Origin: Actinobacteria bacterium OV320
GTDB taxonomy: Bacteria; Actinomycetota; Actinomycetes; Streptomycetales; Streptomycetaceae
Assembly (NCBI GenBank): GCA_001298545.1
Contig: LJCX01000027.1
Coordinates: forward strand, 744,001 to 808,000
DNA: 64,000 bases
Direction: 5' to 3'
Part shown: positions 32,977-42,621 of the stretch, in pieces
Layout: each line of letters opens with the position of its first letter
How positions within the stretch are numbered: the first letter of the stretch is position 1
Translations under genes and position numbers: made by a program
Notes under the pieces: generated by a model
Told to the model about the DNA's origin: nothing
The model's database searches: none
What the model saw: only the letters and a program-made list of their open reading frames with translations

Positions 32977-34470
32977 CTATCCGTCGAGGGCGCGCAGATG
33001 GTCGCGCAGGCCGGCCCCGTACGCCGTGGGCGTCCCGTCGTAGCCGGAGATCAGGGACGGGCCGGTGGAGCAGTCCCAGGTGTTCCAGGTCCAGCCCAGG
33101 TACGACAGGCCGCGGTCGTCGAACCACTTCATGACCTGATCGACGAAGCCGTGCGAGCAGGTGTTCTCCCCGATCTCCCCTGCCACGAGCGGCACTTGGG
33201 CCGCGACGGGGGCGAGGGTGGAGTTCCAGCAGCTCTCGTTCGCGCAGGTGTTGAAGTTGTAGACGTGGTACGCGGCGGCGAGATTGCCGGTCGGATCGGT
33301 GGGCTTGTACGTCAGCCACTGGCTCAGGTCGTTGGAGTACGCGAGCCCGCCGGCCAGGATCACGTTCCTGGCGCCGGTCGCCCGTACGGAGTCGACGAGA
33401 TCCTGCATACCGGCGACCTCGTACCCGATGCCGGGACAGGTGCCGCCGTCCCGCCAGCACTGCCACGCCTGGGTGGTCGTGGAGGTGGCGCGGTCCGGGT
33501 AGGGCTCGTTGAACAGGTCGAACACGACGGCCTGGTCGTTCTTGAAGGTGTTGGCCACCGAGGTCCAGAACGACGGGGTGTACTGCATGTCGGGCATCGG
33601 CTTCTGGCAGCTGGCGTGCACATCCGAGCAGCCGGCCGAATTGCCCGTGTACTGACCGTAGTTCCAGTGCAGTTCGACGATCGGCGTCATGCCGTGCGCC
33701 TCGACGCGGGTCACCAGCTCCTTGACGGCGTTGACGTAGTTGGTGCCGCCGTACGCGGAGTCGATGTTCGAAAGGCCCAGCCAGCACTCCTCGTTGAGCG
33801 GAATGCGCACGGTGTCGACGTTCCAGTCGGCGATCGCCTCGACGGAGGCGTCGTCGACCGGTCCGTCCCAGATGCCGCGCCCCTGTACGCACATGAACTC
33901 GCCGCCGGAACGGTTCACGCCGAGCAGACGGCGGGTGTTTCCGCCGGCGTCCACGAGCTTGTTTCCCAAGACGTGCAGTGCGGGCGGCTCGTCACCGGTG
34001 TCCGGCGGATCCGTCGTGGGTGGTGTGGTGGGGGTGGGCGTGGGGGTCGGGTCGGAGCCGGCGTTACAGGTCGTGCCGTTGAGCTTGAACGTCGTCGGTG
34101 CGGCGTTCGTCTTCGAGGTGGAGGCGATGAAGCCCGCGCTGACGCTCGCGCCGGTGCCCAGGGAGCCGTTCCAGCTCTCGTTCGCGGCGGTGACGGTGGT
34201 GCCGGACTGGGACCACTTGGCGCTCCAGCCCTGGGTGACCTTCTGGCCGTCCGCGAAGTCGAAGGTGAGGTTCCAACTGCTCAGGGCTGCCGCATTGTTG
34301 GTGATCTTCACGGCGCCCTGGAAGCCGGCGGCCCACTGGCCGGTGACCGAGTACTCGACCGTGCACGCGGGCACGGCTCCCTGCGCCGTGACGACCGGTA
34401 ACAGGGCGCCCGCAACGAGGGCGACCGTGCCGGCCACGGCTAAAAGTACTGAACGCGGGGGGTGTCGCAT
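32977..34470 (-). CDS. Secreted GH5 endoglucanase with CBM2
   Basis: 497 residues from the ATG at 34468-34470, with AAGGAG seven bases upstream. Signal peptide 1-32, CBM2 at about 36-136, a Pro/Thr linker (139-162), then a GH5 catalytic domain to residue 497. Glu322 in VFDLFNEPYP is the expected acid/base and Glu432 in PLVAGEIGENT the expected nucleophile; His401 in AAAYHVYNF fits the conserved active-site His. It cleaves internal beta-1,4-glucan bonds outside the cell. A CebR-like box lies 50 bp upstream, and it diverges from the GH48 gene, so both respond to cello-oligosaccharides. Confidence 0.94.
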   Translation of the reverse strand: MRHPPRSVLLAVAGTVALVAGALLPVVTAQGAVPACTVEYSVTGQWAAGFQGAVKITNNAAALSSWNLTFDFADGQKVTQGWSAKWSQSGTTVTAANESWNGSLGTGASVSAGFIASTSKTNAAPTTFKLNGTTCNAGSDPTPTPTPTTPPTTDPPDTGDEPPALHVLGNKLVDAGGNTRRLLGVNRSGGEFMCVQGRGIWDGPVDDASVEAIADWNVDTVRIPLNEECWLGLSNIDSAYGGTNYVNAVKELVTRVEAHGMTPIVELHWNYGQYTGNSAGCSDVHASCQKPMPDMQYTPSFWTSVANTFKNDQAVVFDLFNEPYPDRATSTTTQAWQCWRDGGTCPGIGYEVAGMQDLVDSVRATGARNVILAGGLAYSNDLSQWLTYKPTDPTGNLAAAYHVYNFNTCANESCWNSTLAPVAAQVPLVAGEIGENTCSHGFVDQVMKWFDDRGLSYLGWTWNTWDCSTGPSLISGYDGTPTAYGAGLRDHLRALDG

Positions 34471-34519
34471 GAGCGACTCCTTGCAGCTCAGGCGCGTCGT
34501 GAACAGACGCGTCGACTGA

Positions 34520-34533
34520 TGGAACCGCTCCCA
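34520..34533. promoter_or_regulatory. Imperfect CebR box, GH5 side
   Basis: TGGAACCGCTCCCA differs at two positions from the 14-bp CebR operator TGGGAGCGCTCCCA. It lies 50 bp upstream of the GH5 start codon. Confidence 0.65.
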
Positions 34534-34661
34534 CTGGTGTCTCGAAGCTAGCGCCAAGTGTCGGCAAAGAACAGAGGCGTCACTGACTTTCCCTCAACGT
34601 TCCTCGTCGAATCTTTTCGACTCTTCAAGCATCTTGACCGCCCTCACCCCCATCCCCACTA

Positions 34662-34675
34662 TGGGAGCGCTCCCA
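34662..34675. promoter_or_regulatory. Perfect CebR box, GH48 side
   Basis: TGGGAGCGCTCCCA is identical to the established 14-bp operator of the cellobiose/cellotriose-responsive repressor CebR in streptomycetes. It lies 60 bp upstream of the GH48 start. Confidence 0.9.
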
Positions 34676-34735
34676 CTGGTTCAAGGCTTGTTGCTCCTCC
34701 CCCACTTCTCCGAGCCGCAAGGAGGAACCAGCACC

Positions 34736-37651
34736 ATGGATCCCTCACGCAGACGCCGCGGGGCGCGGCGCCTGTGGACCGCCGCTCTGGCGGCCCTCGC
34801 GCTTCCCCTCGCCATGCTGAGCACGAGCACAACTCCCGCCCAGGCGGCGGCACTTCAGTGCAGCGTGGACTACAAGACCAATGACTGGGGCTCCGGCTTC
34901 ACCGCCGACCTCACCCTCACCAACCGAGGCACCGACCCGATCAGCGGCTGGGCCCTGACGTACTCCTACGCGGGCAACCAGAAGCTGACGAACGGATGGA
35001 ACGGCAGCTGGTCGCAGTCCGGTCAGCAGATCACGGTGAACAACGCCTCCTACAACGGGACGATCGCCGCCGGAGCCGCGGTGAGCACGGGCGGGCAGTT
35101 CACCTACAGCGGGACGAACGCCGCTCCCGCGAGCTTCGCGGTCAACGGCACCACGTGTGTCGGCGCGCACCAGCCGCCGGTCACCGTGCTGACCAGCCCG
35201 ACCGCGGGCGCGGTCTACACGCAGGGGGACGCGGTGCCGCTCGCGGCGACCGCCGCGGCCGCCGACAGCGCGACCATCAGCAAGATCGAGTTCTATGACG
35301 ACACGACCCTGCTGGGGACGGACACGAGCTCGCCGTACACCCTGTCCGCCTCCGGGTTGTCCGTGGGCAGTCATTCCCTGGTCGCCAAGGCGTACGACAG
35401 CCTGGGCGCTTCCGCCTCGTCGACCCCGGTCGGCATCACGGTCGCCTCGGGACCGGCCGTGGTCGCCTCCACCAACCAACTCGCCGTGCAGCAGGGCAAG
35501 ACGGGCACCTACTCGCTGAAGCTGTCGACCCAGCCGTCTGCCAACGTGACCGTCACGACCGCTCGCACCACCGGTAACACCGGCCTGACGGTGACGGGCG
35601 GCGCGAGCCTGACCTTCACGCCGTCCAACTGGAGTGCCGCCCAGAACGTGACCATCACGGCCAACGCCTCGGGCACGGGCGCCGCGACCTTCGAGTCGAC
35701 GGCCACCGGGCACGCGAAGGCCTCGGTCACGGCCACCGAGATCGCCGGCACCAAGGCGTACGACGCCCGGTTCCTCGACCTCTACGGCAAGATCACCAAC
35801 CCGGCAAACGGTTACTTCTCCCCCGAGGGGATCCCGTACCACTCGGTCGAGACCCTGATCGTCGAGGCCCCGGACCAGGGGCACGAGACCACCTCCGAGG
35901 CCTACAGCTACCTTCTCTGGCTGCAGGCGATGTACGGGAAGATCACCGGCGACTGGACCAAGTTCAACGGCGCCTGGGACATCATGGAGAAGTACATGAT
36001 CCCCACCCACGCCGACCAGCCGACCAACTCGTTCTACAACGCCTCCAAGCCGGCGACGTACGCACCCGAGCTGGACACGCCGAACGAGTATCCGGCGAAG
36101 CTGGACACCGGTGTGTCCGTGGGATCGGATCCCCTGGCCGGTGAACTGAAGACTGCATACGGTACGGACGACGTCTACGGTATGCACTGGCTTCAGGACG
36201 TCGACAACACCTACGGCTACGGCAACGCGCCCGGTAAGTGCGAGGCCGGCCCGACCGACACCGGCCCGTCGTACATCAACACCTTCCAGCGCGGCTCGCA
36301 GGAGTCGGTGTGGGAGACGGTGCCGCAGCCGACCTGCGACGCCTTCAAGTACGGCGGCACGAACGGGTATCTGGACCTGTTCACCGGCGACGCCTCCTAC
36401 GCCAAGCAGTGGAAGTTCACCAACGCCCCGGACGCCGACGCGCGGGCCGTGCAGGCCGCGTACTGGGCGGACGTCTGGGCCGGGGCGCAGGGCAAGGGCA
36501 GTGACGTCTCCGCGACCGTCGGCAAGGCCGCGAAGATGGGCGACTACCTGCGCTACTCGATGTACGACAAGTACTTCAAGAAGATCGGCAACTGCGTCGG
36601 ACCGACCGCCTGCGCGGCCGGCACCGGCAAGGACGCCTCGCACTACCTGATGTCCTGGTACTACGCCTGGGGCGGCGCCACGGACACCAGCGCCGGCTGG
36701 GCCTGGCGCATCGGTTCCAGTCACACCCACGGCGGCTACCAGAACCCGCTGGCCGCCTACGCGCTCAGCAGCTACGCCGACCTGAAGCCCAAGTCGGCGA
36801 CGGGTCAGGCGGACTGGGCGAAGTCGTTGTCCCGGCAGCTGGAGTTCTACCGCTGGTTGCAGTCCAGCGAAGGCGCCATCGCGGGTGGGGCGACGAACAG
36901 CTGGGCGGGCCGCTACGCGACTCCCCCGACCGGCACGTCGACCTTCTACGGCATGTACTACGACCAGCAGCCCGTCTACCACGACCCCCCGTCCAACCAG
37001 TGGTTCGGCTTCCAGGCGTGGTCCATGGAGCGGGTCGCCGAGTACTACCAGCAGACGGGGAACGCGAGCGCCAAGGCGGTCCTCGACAAGTGGGTCGACT
37101 GGGCGCTGTCCAAGACCACGATCAACCCGGACGGCAGCTTCCTGATCCCCTCCACGCTCCAGTGGTCGGGCCAGCCCGACACCTGGAACGCGTCAAGTCC
37201 CGGAGGCAACACGGGACTTCACGTCACCGTCGCCGACTACACCAACGACGTCGGCGTGGCCGCCGCGTACGCCAAGACCCTGACGTACTACGCCGCCAAG
37301 TCCGGTGACACGGAGGCGAAGACGACCGCGAAGGCTCTCCTGGACGGTATGTGGGCCAACAACCAGGACGCCCTCGGCATCGCGGTGCCGGAGACCCGCG
37401 CCGACTACAACCGCTTCGACGACGGCGTGTACGTCCCGAGCACGTTCAGCGGCAAGATGCCGAACGGCGACGCGATCAACTCCTCCTCGACCTTCGCCTC
37501 GCTGCGGTCCTTCTACAAGAACGACCCGGCCTGGTCGAAGATCGAGAGCTATCTCGCGGGCGGAGCCGCGCCCGTGTTCACGTACCACCGCTTCTGGGCC
37601 CAGGCGGACATCGCCCTGGCCATGGGCTCGTACGCGGAGCTTCTCGAATAG
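34736..37651 (+). CDS. Secreted GH48 reducing-end cellobiohydrolase with CBM2
   Basis: 971 residues from the ATG at 34736 behind AAGGAGG. Signal peptide 1-38 ending AQAA, CBM2 (about 40-140), an Ig-like module (about 145-240, VTVLTSPTAGAVYTQGD to GITVAS), a second beta-sandwich spacer (about 240-340, QGKTGTYSLKLSTQPSANVT), and a GH48 catalytic domain of about 630 residues (AYDARFLDLYGKITNPANGYFSPEGIPYHSVETL; APDQGHETTSEAYSYLLWL; GMHWLQDVDNTYGYG; TYHRFWAQADIALAMGS). The Glu in HETTSEA is in the position of the catalytic acid. It works processively from reducing ends and is usually the key exoglucanase of such sets. A perfect CebR box precedes it and three hairpins follow. Confidence 0.96.
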   Translation: MDPSRRRRGARRLWTAALAALALPLAMLSTSTTPAQAAALQCSVDYKTNDWGSGFTADLTLTNRGTDPISGWALTYSYAGNQKLTNGWNGSWSQSGQQITVNNASYNGTIAAGAAVSTGGQFTYSGTNAAPASFAVNGTTCVGAHQPPVTVLTSPTAGAVYTQGDAVPLAATAAAADSATISKIEFYDDTTLLGTDTSSPYTLSASGLSVGSHSLVAKAYDSLGASASSTPVGITVASGPAVVASTNQLAVQQGKTGTYSLKLSTQPSANVTVTTARTTGNTGLTVTGGASLTFTPSNWSAAQNVTITANASGTGAATFESTATGHAKASVTATEIAGTKAYDARFLDLYGKITNPANGYFSPEGIPYHSVETLIVEAPDQGHETTSEAYSYLLWLQAMYGKITGDWTKFNGAWDIMEKYMIPTHADQPTNSFYNASKPATYAPELDTPNEYPAKLDTGVSVGSDPLAGELKTAYGTDDVYGMHWLQDVDNTYGYGNAPGKCEAGPTDTGPSYINTFQRGSQESVWETVPQPTCDAFKYGGTNGYLDLFTGDASYAKQWKFTNAPDADARAVQAAYWADVWAGAQGKGSDVSATVGKAAKMGDYLRYSMYDKYFKKIGNCVGPTACAAGTGKDASHYLMSWYYAWGGATDTSAGWAWRIGSSHTHGGYQNPLAAYALSSYADLKPKSATGQADWAKSLSRQLEFYRWLQSSEGAIAGGATNSWAGRYATPPTGTSTFYGMYYDQQPVYHDPPSNQWFGFQAWSMERVAEYYQQTGNASAKAVLDKWVDWALSKTTINPDGSFLIPSTLQWSGQPDTWNASSPGGNTGLHVTVADYTNDVGVAAAYAKTLTYYAAKSGDTEAKTTAKALLDGMWANNQDALGIAVPETRADYNRFDDGVYVPSTFSGKMPNGDAINSSSTFASLRSFYKNDPAWSKIESYLAGGAAPVFTYHRFWAQADIALAMGSYAELLE

Positions 37652-37720
37652 TCCCCCGCTGAGCGCGCCGCGGGTCGGACGGTGTTCGTCCGCGGGCCGG
37701 ATGTGGCCGGTCACGCGGCT

Positions 37721-37764
37721 CCCCGCGCCCCCTGGTCGCCCCTTCGGGGCTCGGGGGCGCGGGG
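37721..37764. terminator. Hairpin after GH48 with nested stem
   Basis: CCCCGCGCCCCC (37721-37732) pairs perfectly with GGGGGCGCGGGG (37753-37764); a second stem GCCCC/GGGGC sits in the loop. Sequences of this type are common as dispersed intergenic hairpins in streptomycetes. Confidence 0.65.
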
Positions 37765-37835
37765 TGGCACCGCCCGTATGCGCGGTCGCTCGAGGTTTCG
37801 CGTACGTGGCCCCGCCACCTGACGGCGGGGCCCAG

Positions 37836-37872
37836 GCCGGGCGGCCCCCCACCGCACAGGGGGCCGCCCGGC
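37836..37872. terminator. Strong hairpin terminator before GH74
   Basis: GCCGGGCGGCCCCC (37836-37849) and GGGGGCCGCCCGGC (37859-37872) form a perfect 14-bp stem with a 9-nt loop. A third, smaller hairpin (arms GGCCCCGCC at 37808-37816 and GGCGGGGCC at 37824-37832) precedes it. Together they should separate GH48 and GH74 transcription. Confidence 0.75.
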
Positions 37873-37928
37873 AGTCGCACGTCCCCCATCCCCCCGCACA
37901 CATGGCTTCGCGAGGAAGGACCCCCACC

Positions 37929-40601
37929 GTGCGAAGAACCGGCATCCTCATGGCCGTGTCGGCGCTCGCCGCCGGCCTGATCGCGGGCAGTCCGCCCGTA
38001 CTGGCCGCGGACGGCAGCCCGCAGACGACGCTGGCCGCAGAGTCGTACACCTGGAAGAACGCCCGGATCGACGGCGGCGGGTTCGTGCCCGGCATCGTCT
38101 TCAACCGCAAGGAGAAGAACCTCGCCTACGCCCGCACCGACATCGGCGGCGCGTACCGCTGGCAGGAGTCGAGCAAGACCTGGACGCCGCTGCTGGACTC
38201 GGTCGGCTGGGCGGACTGGGGGCACACGGGCGTGGTGAGCCTGGCCTCCGACTCCGTCGACCCGAACAAGGTGTACGCGGCGGTCGGCACGTACACCAAC
38301 AGCTGGGATCCGGGCAACGGGGCCGTGCTGCGCTCCGCCGACCGGGGCGCGAGCTGGCAGAAGACGGACCTGCCCTACAAGCTGGGCGGCAACATGCCCG
38401 GCCGCGGCATGGGCGAGCGCCTGGCGGTCGACCCGAACAGGAACAGCGTGCTGTATCTGGGCGCGCCGAGCGGTAAGGGCCTGTGGCGGTCGACGGACTC
38501 GGGAGTCACCTGGTCGCAGGTGGCGAACTTCCCCAATGTCGGCAACTACCAGCAGGATCCGACCGACACCAGCGGGTACGCCTCCGACAACCAGGGCATC
38601 GTCTGGGTCACCTTCGACGAGTCCACGGGGACGTCCGGCACCGCGACGAAGACGATCTACGTCGGGGTGGCGGACAAGGACAACGCCGTGTACCGGTCGA
38701 CGGACGCGGGCGCGACCTGGACACGGCTGGCCGGGCAGCCGACGGGATACCTGGCACACAAGGGTGTACTGGATACCGTCAACGGCTATCTGTACATCGC
38801 ATACAGCGACAAGGGCGGGCCGTACGACGGCGGCAAGGGCCGGCTGTGGAGATACGCGAAGGCGACCGGGACCTGGACGGACATCAGCCCGGTGGCGGAG
38901 GCCGACACGTACTACGGCTTCAGCGGGCTGACGATCGACCGGCAGAAGCCGGGCACCGTCATGGCCACCGCCTACAGTTCCTGGTGGCCGGACACCCAGA
39001 TCTTCCGCTCGACGGACAGCGGGGGCACCTGGACGAAGGCGTGGGACTACACGTCGTACCCCAACCGGGCGAACCGGTACACGATGGATGTCTCGTCGTC
39101 GCCGTGGCTGACCTGGGGCGCGAACCCGTCGCCGCCGGAGCAGACGCCCAAACTCGGCTGGATGACCGAGGCGTTGGAGATCGACCCGTTCAACTCCAGC
39201 CGCATGATGTACGGCACGGGGGCGACGCTCTACGGCACGGAGAACCTGGCCAACTGGGACAGCGGGGGCCAGTTCACCATCAAGCCGATGGTGCAGGGGC
39301 TGGAGGAGACGGCCGTCCTGGACATCGCGTCTCCGCCGTCCGGCGCTCCGCTGCTCAGTGCGCTGGGCGACATCGGCGGCTTCCGCCACACGGACCTGAC
39401 GAAGGTGCCGTCGATGATGTTTGCCTCCCCGAACTTCACGTCGACGACGAGCCTGGACTACGCCGAGACGAACCCGAACACCGTGGTGCGCGTAGGCAAC
39501 CTGGACTCGGGTCCGCACGTGGCGTTCTCGACGGACAACGGCGCCAACTGGTTCGCGGGAACGGACCCTTCGGGGGTCAGCGGTGGCGGAACGGTCGCCG
39601 CGGCGGCGGACGGCAGCCGCTTCGTGTGGAGCCCGGCGGGCGCCGGGGTGCAGTACACCACCGGTTTCGGCACCTCGTGGCAGGCGTCGAGCGGGATCCC
39701 GGCCGGCGCGATCGTCGAGTCCGACCGGGTCGACTCCAAGACCTTCTACGGGTTCAAGTCGGGCAAGTTCCATGTGAGTTCGGACGGCGGCGCGACCTTC
39801 ACCGGGTCCGCGGCGACCGGTCTGCCCAGTGGGGACAGCGTGCGACTCAAGGCGCTGCCGGGCACGAAGGGCGATGTCTGGCTGGCGGGCGGGGCGAGCG
39901 ACGGGGCGTACGGGCTGTGGCACTCCACGGACTCCGGCGCGACCTTCACCAAGCTGTCGGGTGTCGAGCAGGCCGACACGATCGGGTTCGGAAAGGCGGC
40001 GACGGGCGCGTCGTACCAGACCCTCTACACCAGCGCGAAGATCGCCGGTGTGCGTGGCATCTTCCGCTCTACGGACAAGGGCGTGACCTGGACCCGTGTC
40101 AACGACGATGTCCACCAGTGGGGTTGGACGGGAGCGGCGATCACGGGTGACCCGCGGGTGTACGGGCGGGTCTATGTCTCGACGAACGGCCGGGGTGTCA
40201 TCTACGGCGACACCTCCGACACGGGCGGCGGGGGTACGGATCCCACGGACCCGACAGATCCCACCGACCCCCCACCGACCGGTGCCTGCGCGGTGACGTA
40301 CACCATCACCAACCAGTGGTCGGGGGGCTTCCAGGGGGACGTCAAGGTCGCCAACACAGGCACGAGCGCCTGGTCCGGCTGGAGCCTCAACTGGGCTTTC
40401 CCCAACGGCCAGGCCGTCTCGCAACTGTGGAACGCCGACTACACCCAGTCGGGTTCGACGGTGACGGCGAAGAACGTGAGCTGGAACGCCAACGTGGCGG
40501 CCGGTTCGTCCGTGAGCTTCGGCTTCACGGGCAGCTGGTCGGGATCGAACGCGAAACCGGCGGTGTTCAAGCTGGGTGAGCAGAGCTGCACGGTGAGCTG
40601 A
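37929..40601 (+). CDS. Secreted GH74 xyloglucanase with C-terminal CBM2
   Basis: 890 residues from the GTG at 37929, chosen for the GAGGAAGGA eight bases upstream; the ATG at 37902 lacks one. Signal peptide ending about residue 30. The GH74 double seven-bladed propeller covers about 40-755, with WKNARIDGGGFVPGIVFNRKEKNLAYARTDIGGAYRW and repeated sialidase-like Asp-box motifs (STDSGVTW, STDAGATW, STDSGGTW, SSDGGATF, STDKGVTW). A TDPTDP linker and a CBM2 (about 790-890) end it. It cuts the glucan backbone of xyloglucan. No CebR box lies in the short promoter gap, so its control may differ from that of the cellulases. Confidence 0.94.
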   Translation: MRRTGILMAVSALAAGLIAGSPPVLAADGSPQTTLAAESYTWKNARIDGGGFVPGIVFNRKEKNLAYARTDIGGAYRWQESSKTWTPLLDSVGWADWGHTGVVSLASDSVDPNKVYAAVGTYTNSWDPGNGAVLRSADRGASWQKTDLPYKLGGNMPGRGMGERLAVDPNRNSVLYLGAPSGKGLWRSTDSGVTWSQVANFPNVGNYQQDPTDTSGYASDNQGIVWVTFDESTGTSGTATKTIYVGVADKDNAVYRSTDAGATWTRLAGQPTGYLAHKGVLDTVNGYLYIAYSDKGGPYDGGKGRLWRYAKATGTWTDISPVAEADTYYGFSGLTIDRQKPGTVMATAYSSWWPDTQIFRSTDSGGTWTKAWDYTSYPNRANRYTMDVSSSPWLTWGANPSPPEQTPKLGWMTEALEIDPFNSSRMMYGTGATLYGTENLANWDSGGQFTIKPMVQGLEETAVLDIASPPSGAPLLSALGDIGGFRHTDLTKVPSMMFASPNFTSTTSLDYAETNPNTVVRVGNLDSGPHVAFSTDNGANWFAGTDPSGVSGGGTVAAAADGSRFVWSPAGAGVQYTTGFGTSWQASSGIPAGAIVESDRVDSKTFYGFKSGKFHVSSDGGATFTGSAATGLPSGDSVRLKALPGTKGDVWLAGGASDGAYGLWHSTDSGATFTKLSGVEQADTIGFGKAATGASYQTLYTSAKIAGVRGIFRSTDKGVTWTRVNDDVHQWGWTGAAITGDPRVYGRVYVSTNGRGVIYGDTSDTGGGGTDPTDPTDPTDPPPTGACAVTYTITNQWSGGFQGDVKVANTGTSAWSGWSLNWAFPNGQAVSQLWNADYTQSGSTVTAKNVSWNANVAAGSSVSFGFTGSWSGSNAKPAVFKLGEQSCTVS

Positions 40602-40608
40602 CGACCAT

Positions 40609-40641
40609 GGGTGCGCGCCCCGGGGACCGGGACGCGCACCC
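40609..40641. terminator. Bidirectional hairpin between GH74 and PL11
   Basis: GGGTGCGCGCCCCGG (40609-40623) and CCGGGACGCGCACCC (40627-40641), a 15-bp stem with one mismatch and a 3-nt loop, between convergent genes. Confidence 0.75.
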
Positions 40642-40650
40642 TTCGCTCGC

Positions 40651-42582
40651 TCAGGGCGTGTAGACCGTCGGGCGGGGTGCCGTCGCCATGCCGTTGCCCA
40701 GGAAGTAGCTCGGGTGCGGCGGTTGATTGTATGCAGTATTTTGCCAGGCCAGGCCGGTGCGGTACATCGTGTCGTGGAGCAGGGTCGTGATGCGTGTCGT
40801 CGTCTCGTACGGCGTCGAGTAGATACGCAGGGCCGTGTTGTCGCTGGTCGGCCAGATGACCTCCTCGCGCCAGTCGCCGAGGATGTCGCCGGACAGCGAC
40901 GGGGTCGCCTTGGTGCTGTTGTTGGAGTGGACGCCCGAACCGGTCAGCAGGCGGGTGTCCGAGGACGTGCCGTACTTGTCGATGTGGGTGCCGTCGAGGA
41001 GTTCGCGGACGGGGTCGGCGTCCCACCAGGAGAGGAAGTTGACGGAGGACGGCTCACGTCCCTTGGTCGCGCCCGCCTCGTCACGGATCGAGGTGTCGGA
41101 GGCCGACCAGACCTCGGCACCGTCGTTGCCCGCCCAGATGTCACCGGCGACTCCGCGGCCGTTGTCGCAGCAGGCGGCCAGCTTCCAGTCGACCGTGCCG
41201 TTCGCCGGGTCGATGTACAGCTCGGCCGGCTGGCCGGTCGACTCCGAGACCTTGAAGTACTCGAGGCCGGCGTGCGAGGGGTCGAGGTCGCCCAGGTGCT
41301 GGGCGTCGCCGTGTCCCGTCTTCGTGGTCCACAGGCCGTTTCCGTTGTCGTCGACCGCCATCGCGCCGTAGACGATCTCGTCCTTTCCGTCACCGTCGAC
41401 GTCCCCGACGGAGAGGCTGTGCGAGCCCTGGCCGTCGTAGCCCTTGCCGGTGTTGCTGGAGGAGTTGGTGTCGAAGGTCCAGCGGCGGGTGAAGGCGCCG
41501 TTCCGCCAGTCCCAGGCGGCGATCACGGTACGCGTGTAGTAACCGCGTGCCATGATCAGCGAGGGGCGGGAACCGTCCAGGTAAGCGGTTCCCGCAAGGA
41601 AGCGGTCGACGCGGTTGCCGTACGAGTCGCCCCAGGACGAGACCGTGCCACGGGCCGGTACGTAGTCGACGGAACTCATCGCCTTGCCGGTCTGGCCGTT
41701 GAACATGGTCAGGTACTCGGGGCCGGACAGCACATAGCCGCTGGCGTTGCGGTAGTCGGCGGAGGAACTGCCGATCACCGCGCCCGTGCCGTCCACCGTC
41801 GCGTCGGCGGTCTTCATGGCGATCTCGGCCTTGCCGTCGCCGTCGTAGTCGTACACCTGGAACTGCGTGTAGTGGGCGCCGGAGCGGATGTTGCGGCCGA
41901 GGTCGACGCGCCACAGGCGGGTGCCGTCGAGCTTGACGCCGTCGACGATCGTGTTGCCGGTGTAGCCCGACTGGGAGTTGTCCTTCGCGTTGGTCGGCTG
42001 CCACTTCAGGACGATGTCCAGGGCGCCGTCCCCGTCCAGGTCTCCGATGGAGGCGTCGTTGGCCTCGTAGGTGTAGGCGACGCCGTCGGGGGTCGTGCCG
42101 CCGGCCGGCGGGGTGACGGGGACGTCCTTGTAGCCGGTGCGGAACTGGACCGCGTGGACGGAGTCGGCCTGTTCGACGCCGTTCACGATCGCGCGGACCG
42201 TGTAGTCGGCCTGGGACGGGGCGCCGGAGTGGAAGTAGTTCGTGGAGCCGGTGACCGGCGCCGAGTTGACCTTGGTGCCGGCCCGGTAGACGTTGAAGGA
42301 GACGCTGTCGGGGTCGGTGCCGAGCCAGCGCCAGCTGACCAGGTTGCCGCTGTCGGTGTGCACGCTGACGACACCCCGGTCGAGGGCCTCCACCTGGCGG
42401 GCCGTGGCGGCCTCGGCGGTGCCGGCGCCGAGTGTGGTCAGTCCGGCGCCGACCAGGGCCGTGGCGGCGACCAGCGCGGAGAGGACGACCCTTCGTCTGC
42501 GGTGCCTGCGCGAAGGGGGATCCGCGTGCGGAGGGGACTCCGGGTGGGAGTCGGAAGGCGGGTGCGGATGCGGGTGCTGCAC
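40651..42582 (-). CDS. Secreted rhamnogalacturonan lyase, PL11 family
   Basis: 643 residues, GTG start with GGAGG eight bases upstream. A long His/Pro/Arg-rich lead with SRRHRRRRVV before the hydrophobic core and a cut after TAEAA (about residue 58) suggest Tat or Sec export. The mature enzyme has the PL11 pattern: RQVEALDRGVVSVHTDSGNLVSWRWLGTDP and an eight-bladed propeller rich in Asp-Gly calcium loops (DASIGDLDGDGALDIVLKW, YDYDGDGKAEIAMKTADATVDG, GDVDGDGKDEIVYGA, GDILGDWREEVIW). It cleaves the rhamnogalacturonan I backbone of pectin. There is no carbohydrate-binding module. It ends the plant cell wall island. Confidence 0.95.
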   Translation of the reverse strand: MQHPHPHPPSDSHPESPPHADPPSRRHRRRRVVLSALVAATALVGAGLTTLGAGTAEAATARQVEALDRGVVSVHTDSGNLVSWRWLGTDPDSVSFNVYRAGTKVNSAPVTGSTNYFHSGAPSQADYTVRAIVNGVEQADSVHAVQFRTGYKDVPVTPPAGGTTPDGVAYTYEANDASIGDLDGDGALDIVLKWQPTNAKDNSQSGYTGNTIVDGVKLDGTRLWRVDLGRNIRSGAHYTQFQVYDYDGDGKAEIAMKTADATVDGTGAVIGSSSADYRNASGYVLSGPEYLTMFNGQTGKAMSSVDYVPARGTVSSWGDSYGNRVDRFLAGTAYLDGSRPSLIMARGYYTRTVIAAWDWRNGAFTRRWTFDTNSSSNTGKGYDGQGSHSLSVGDVDGDGKDEIVYGAMAVDDNGNGLWTTKTGHGDAQHLGDLDPSHAGLEYFKVSESTGQPAELYIDPANGTVDWKLAACCDNGRGVAGDIWAGNDGAEVWSASDTSIRDEAGATKGREPSSVNFLSWWDADPVRELLDGTHIDKYGTSSDTRLLTGSGVHSNNSTKATPSLSGDILGDWREEVIWPTSDNTALRIYSTPYETTTRITTLLHDTMYRTGLAWQNTAYNQPPHPSYFLGNGMATAPRPTVYTP

Positions 42583-42621
42583 GAGACGTACCTCCAGGGA
42601 GGGACGGATGGGTTCCGTCTC

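Noticed and set aside
34471..34735. Small gene between GH5 and GH48
   Set aside because: The region holds two CebR boxes, promoters and ribosome sites; open frames in it are short and without coding character.
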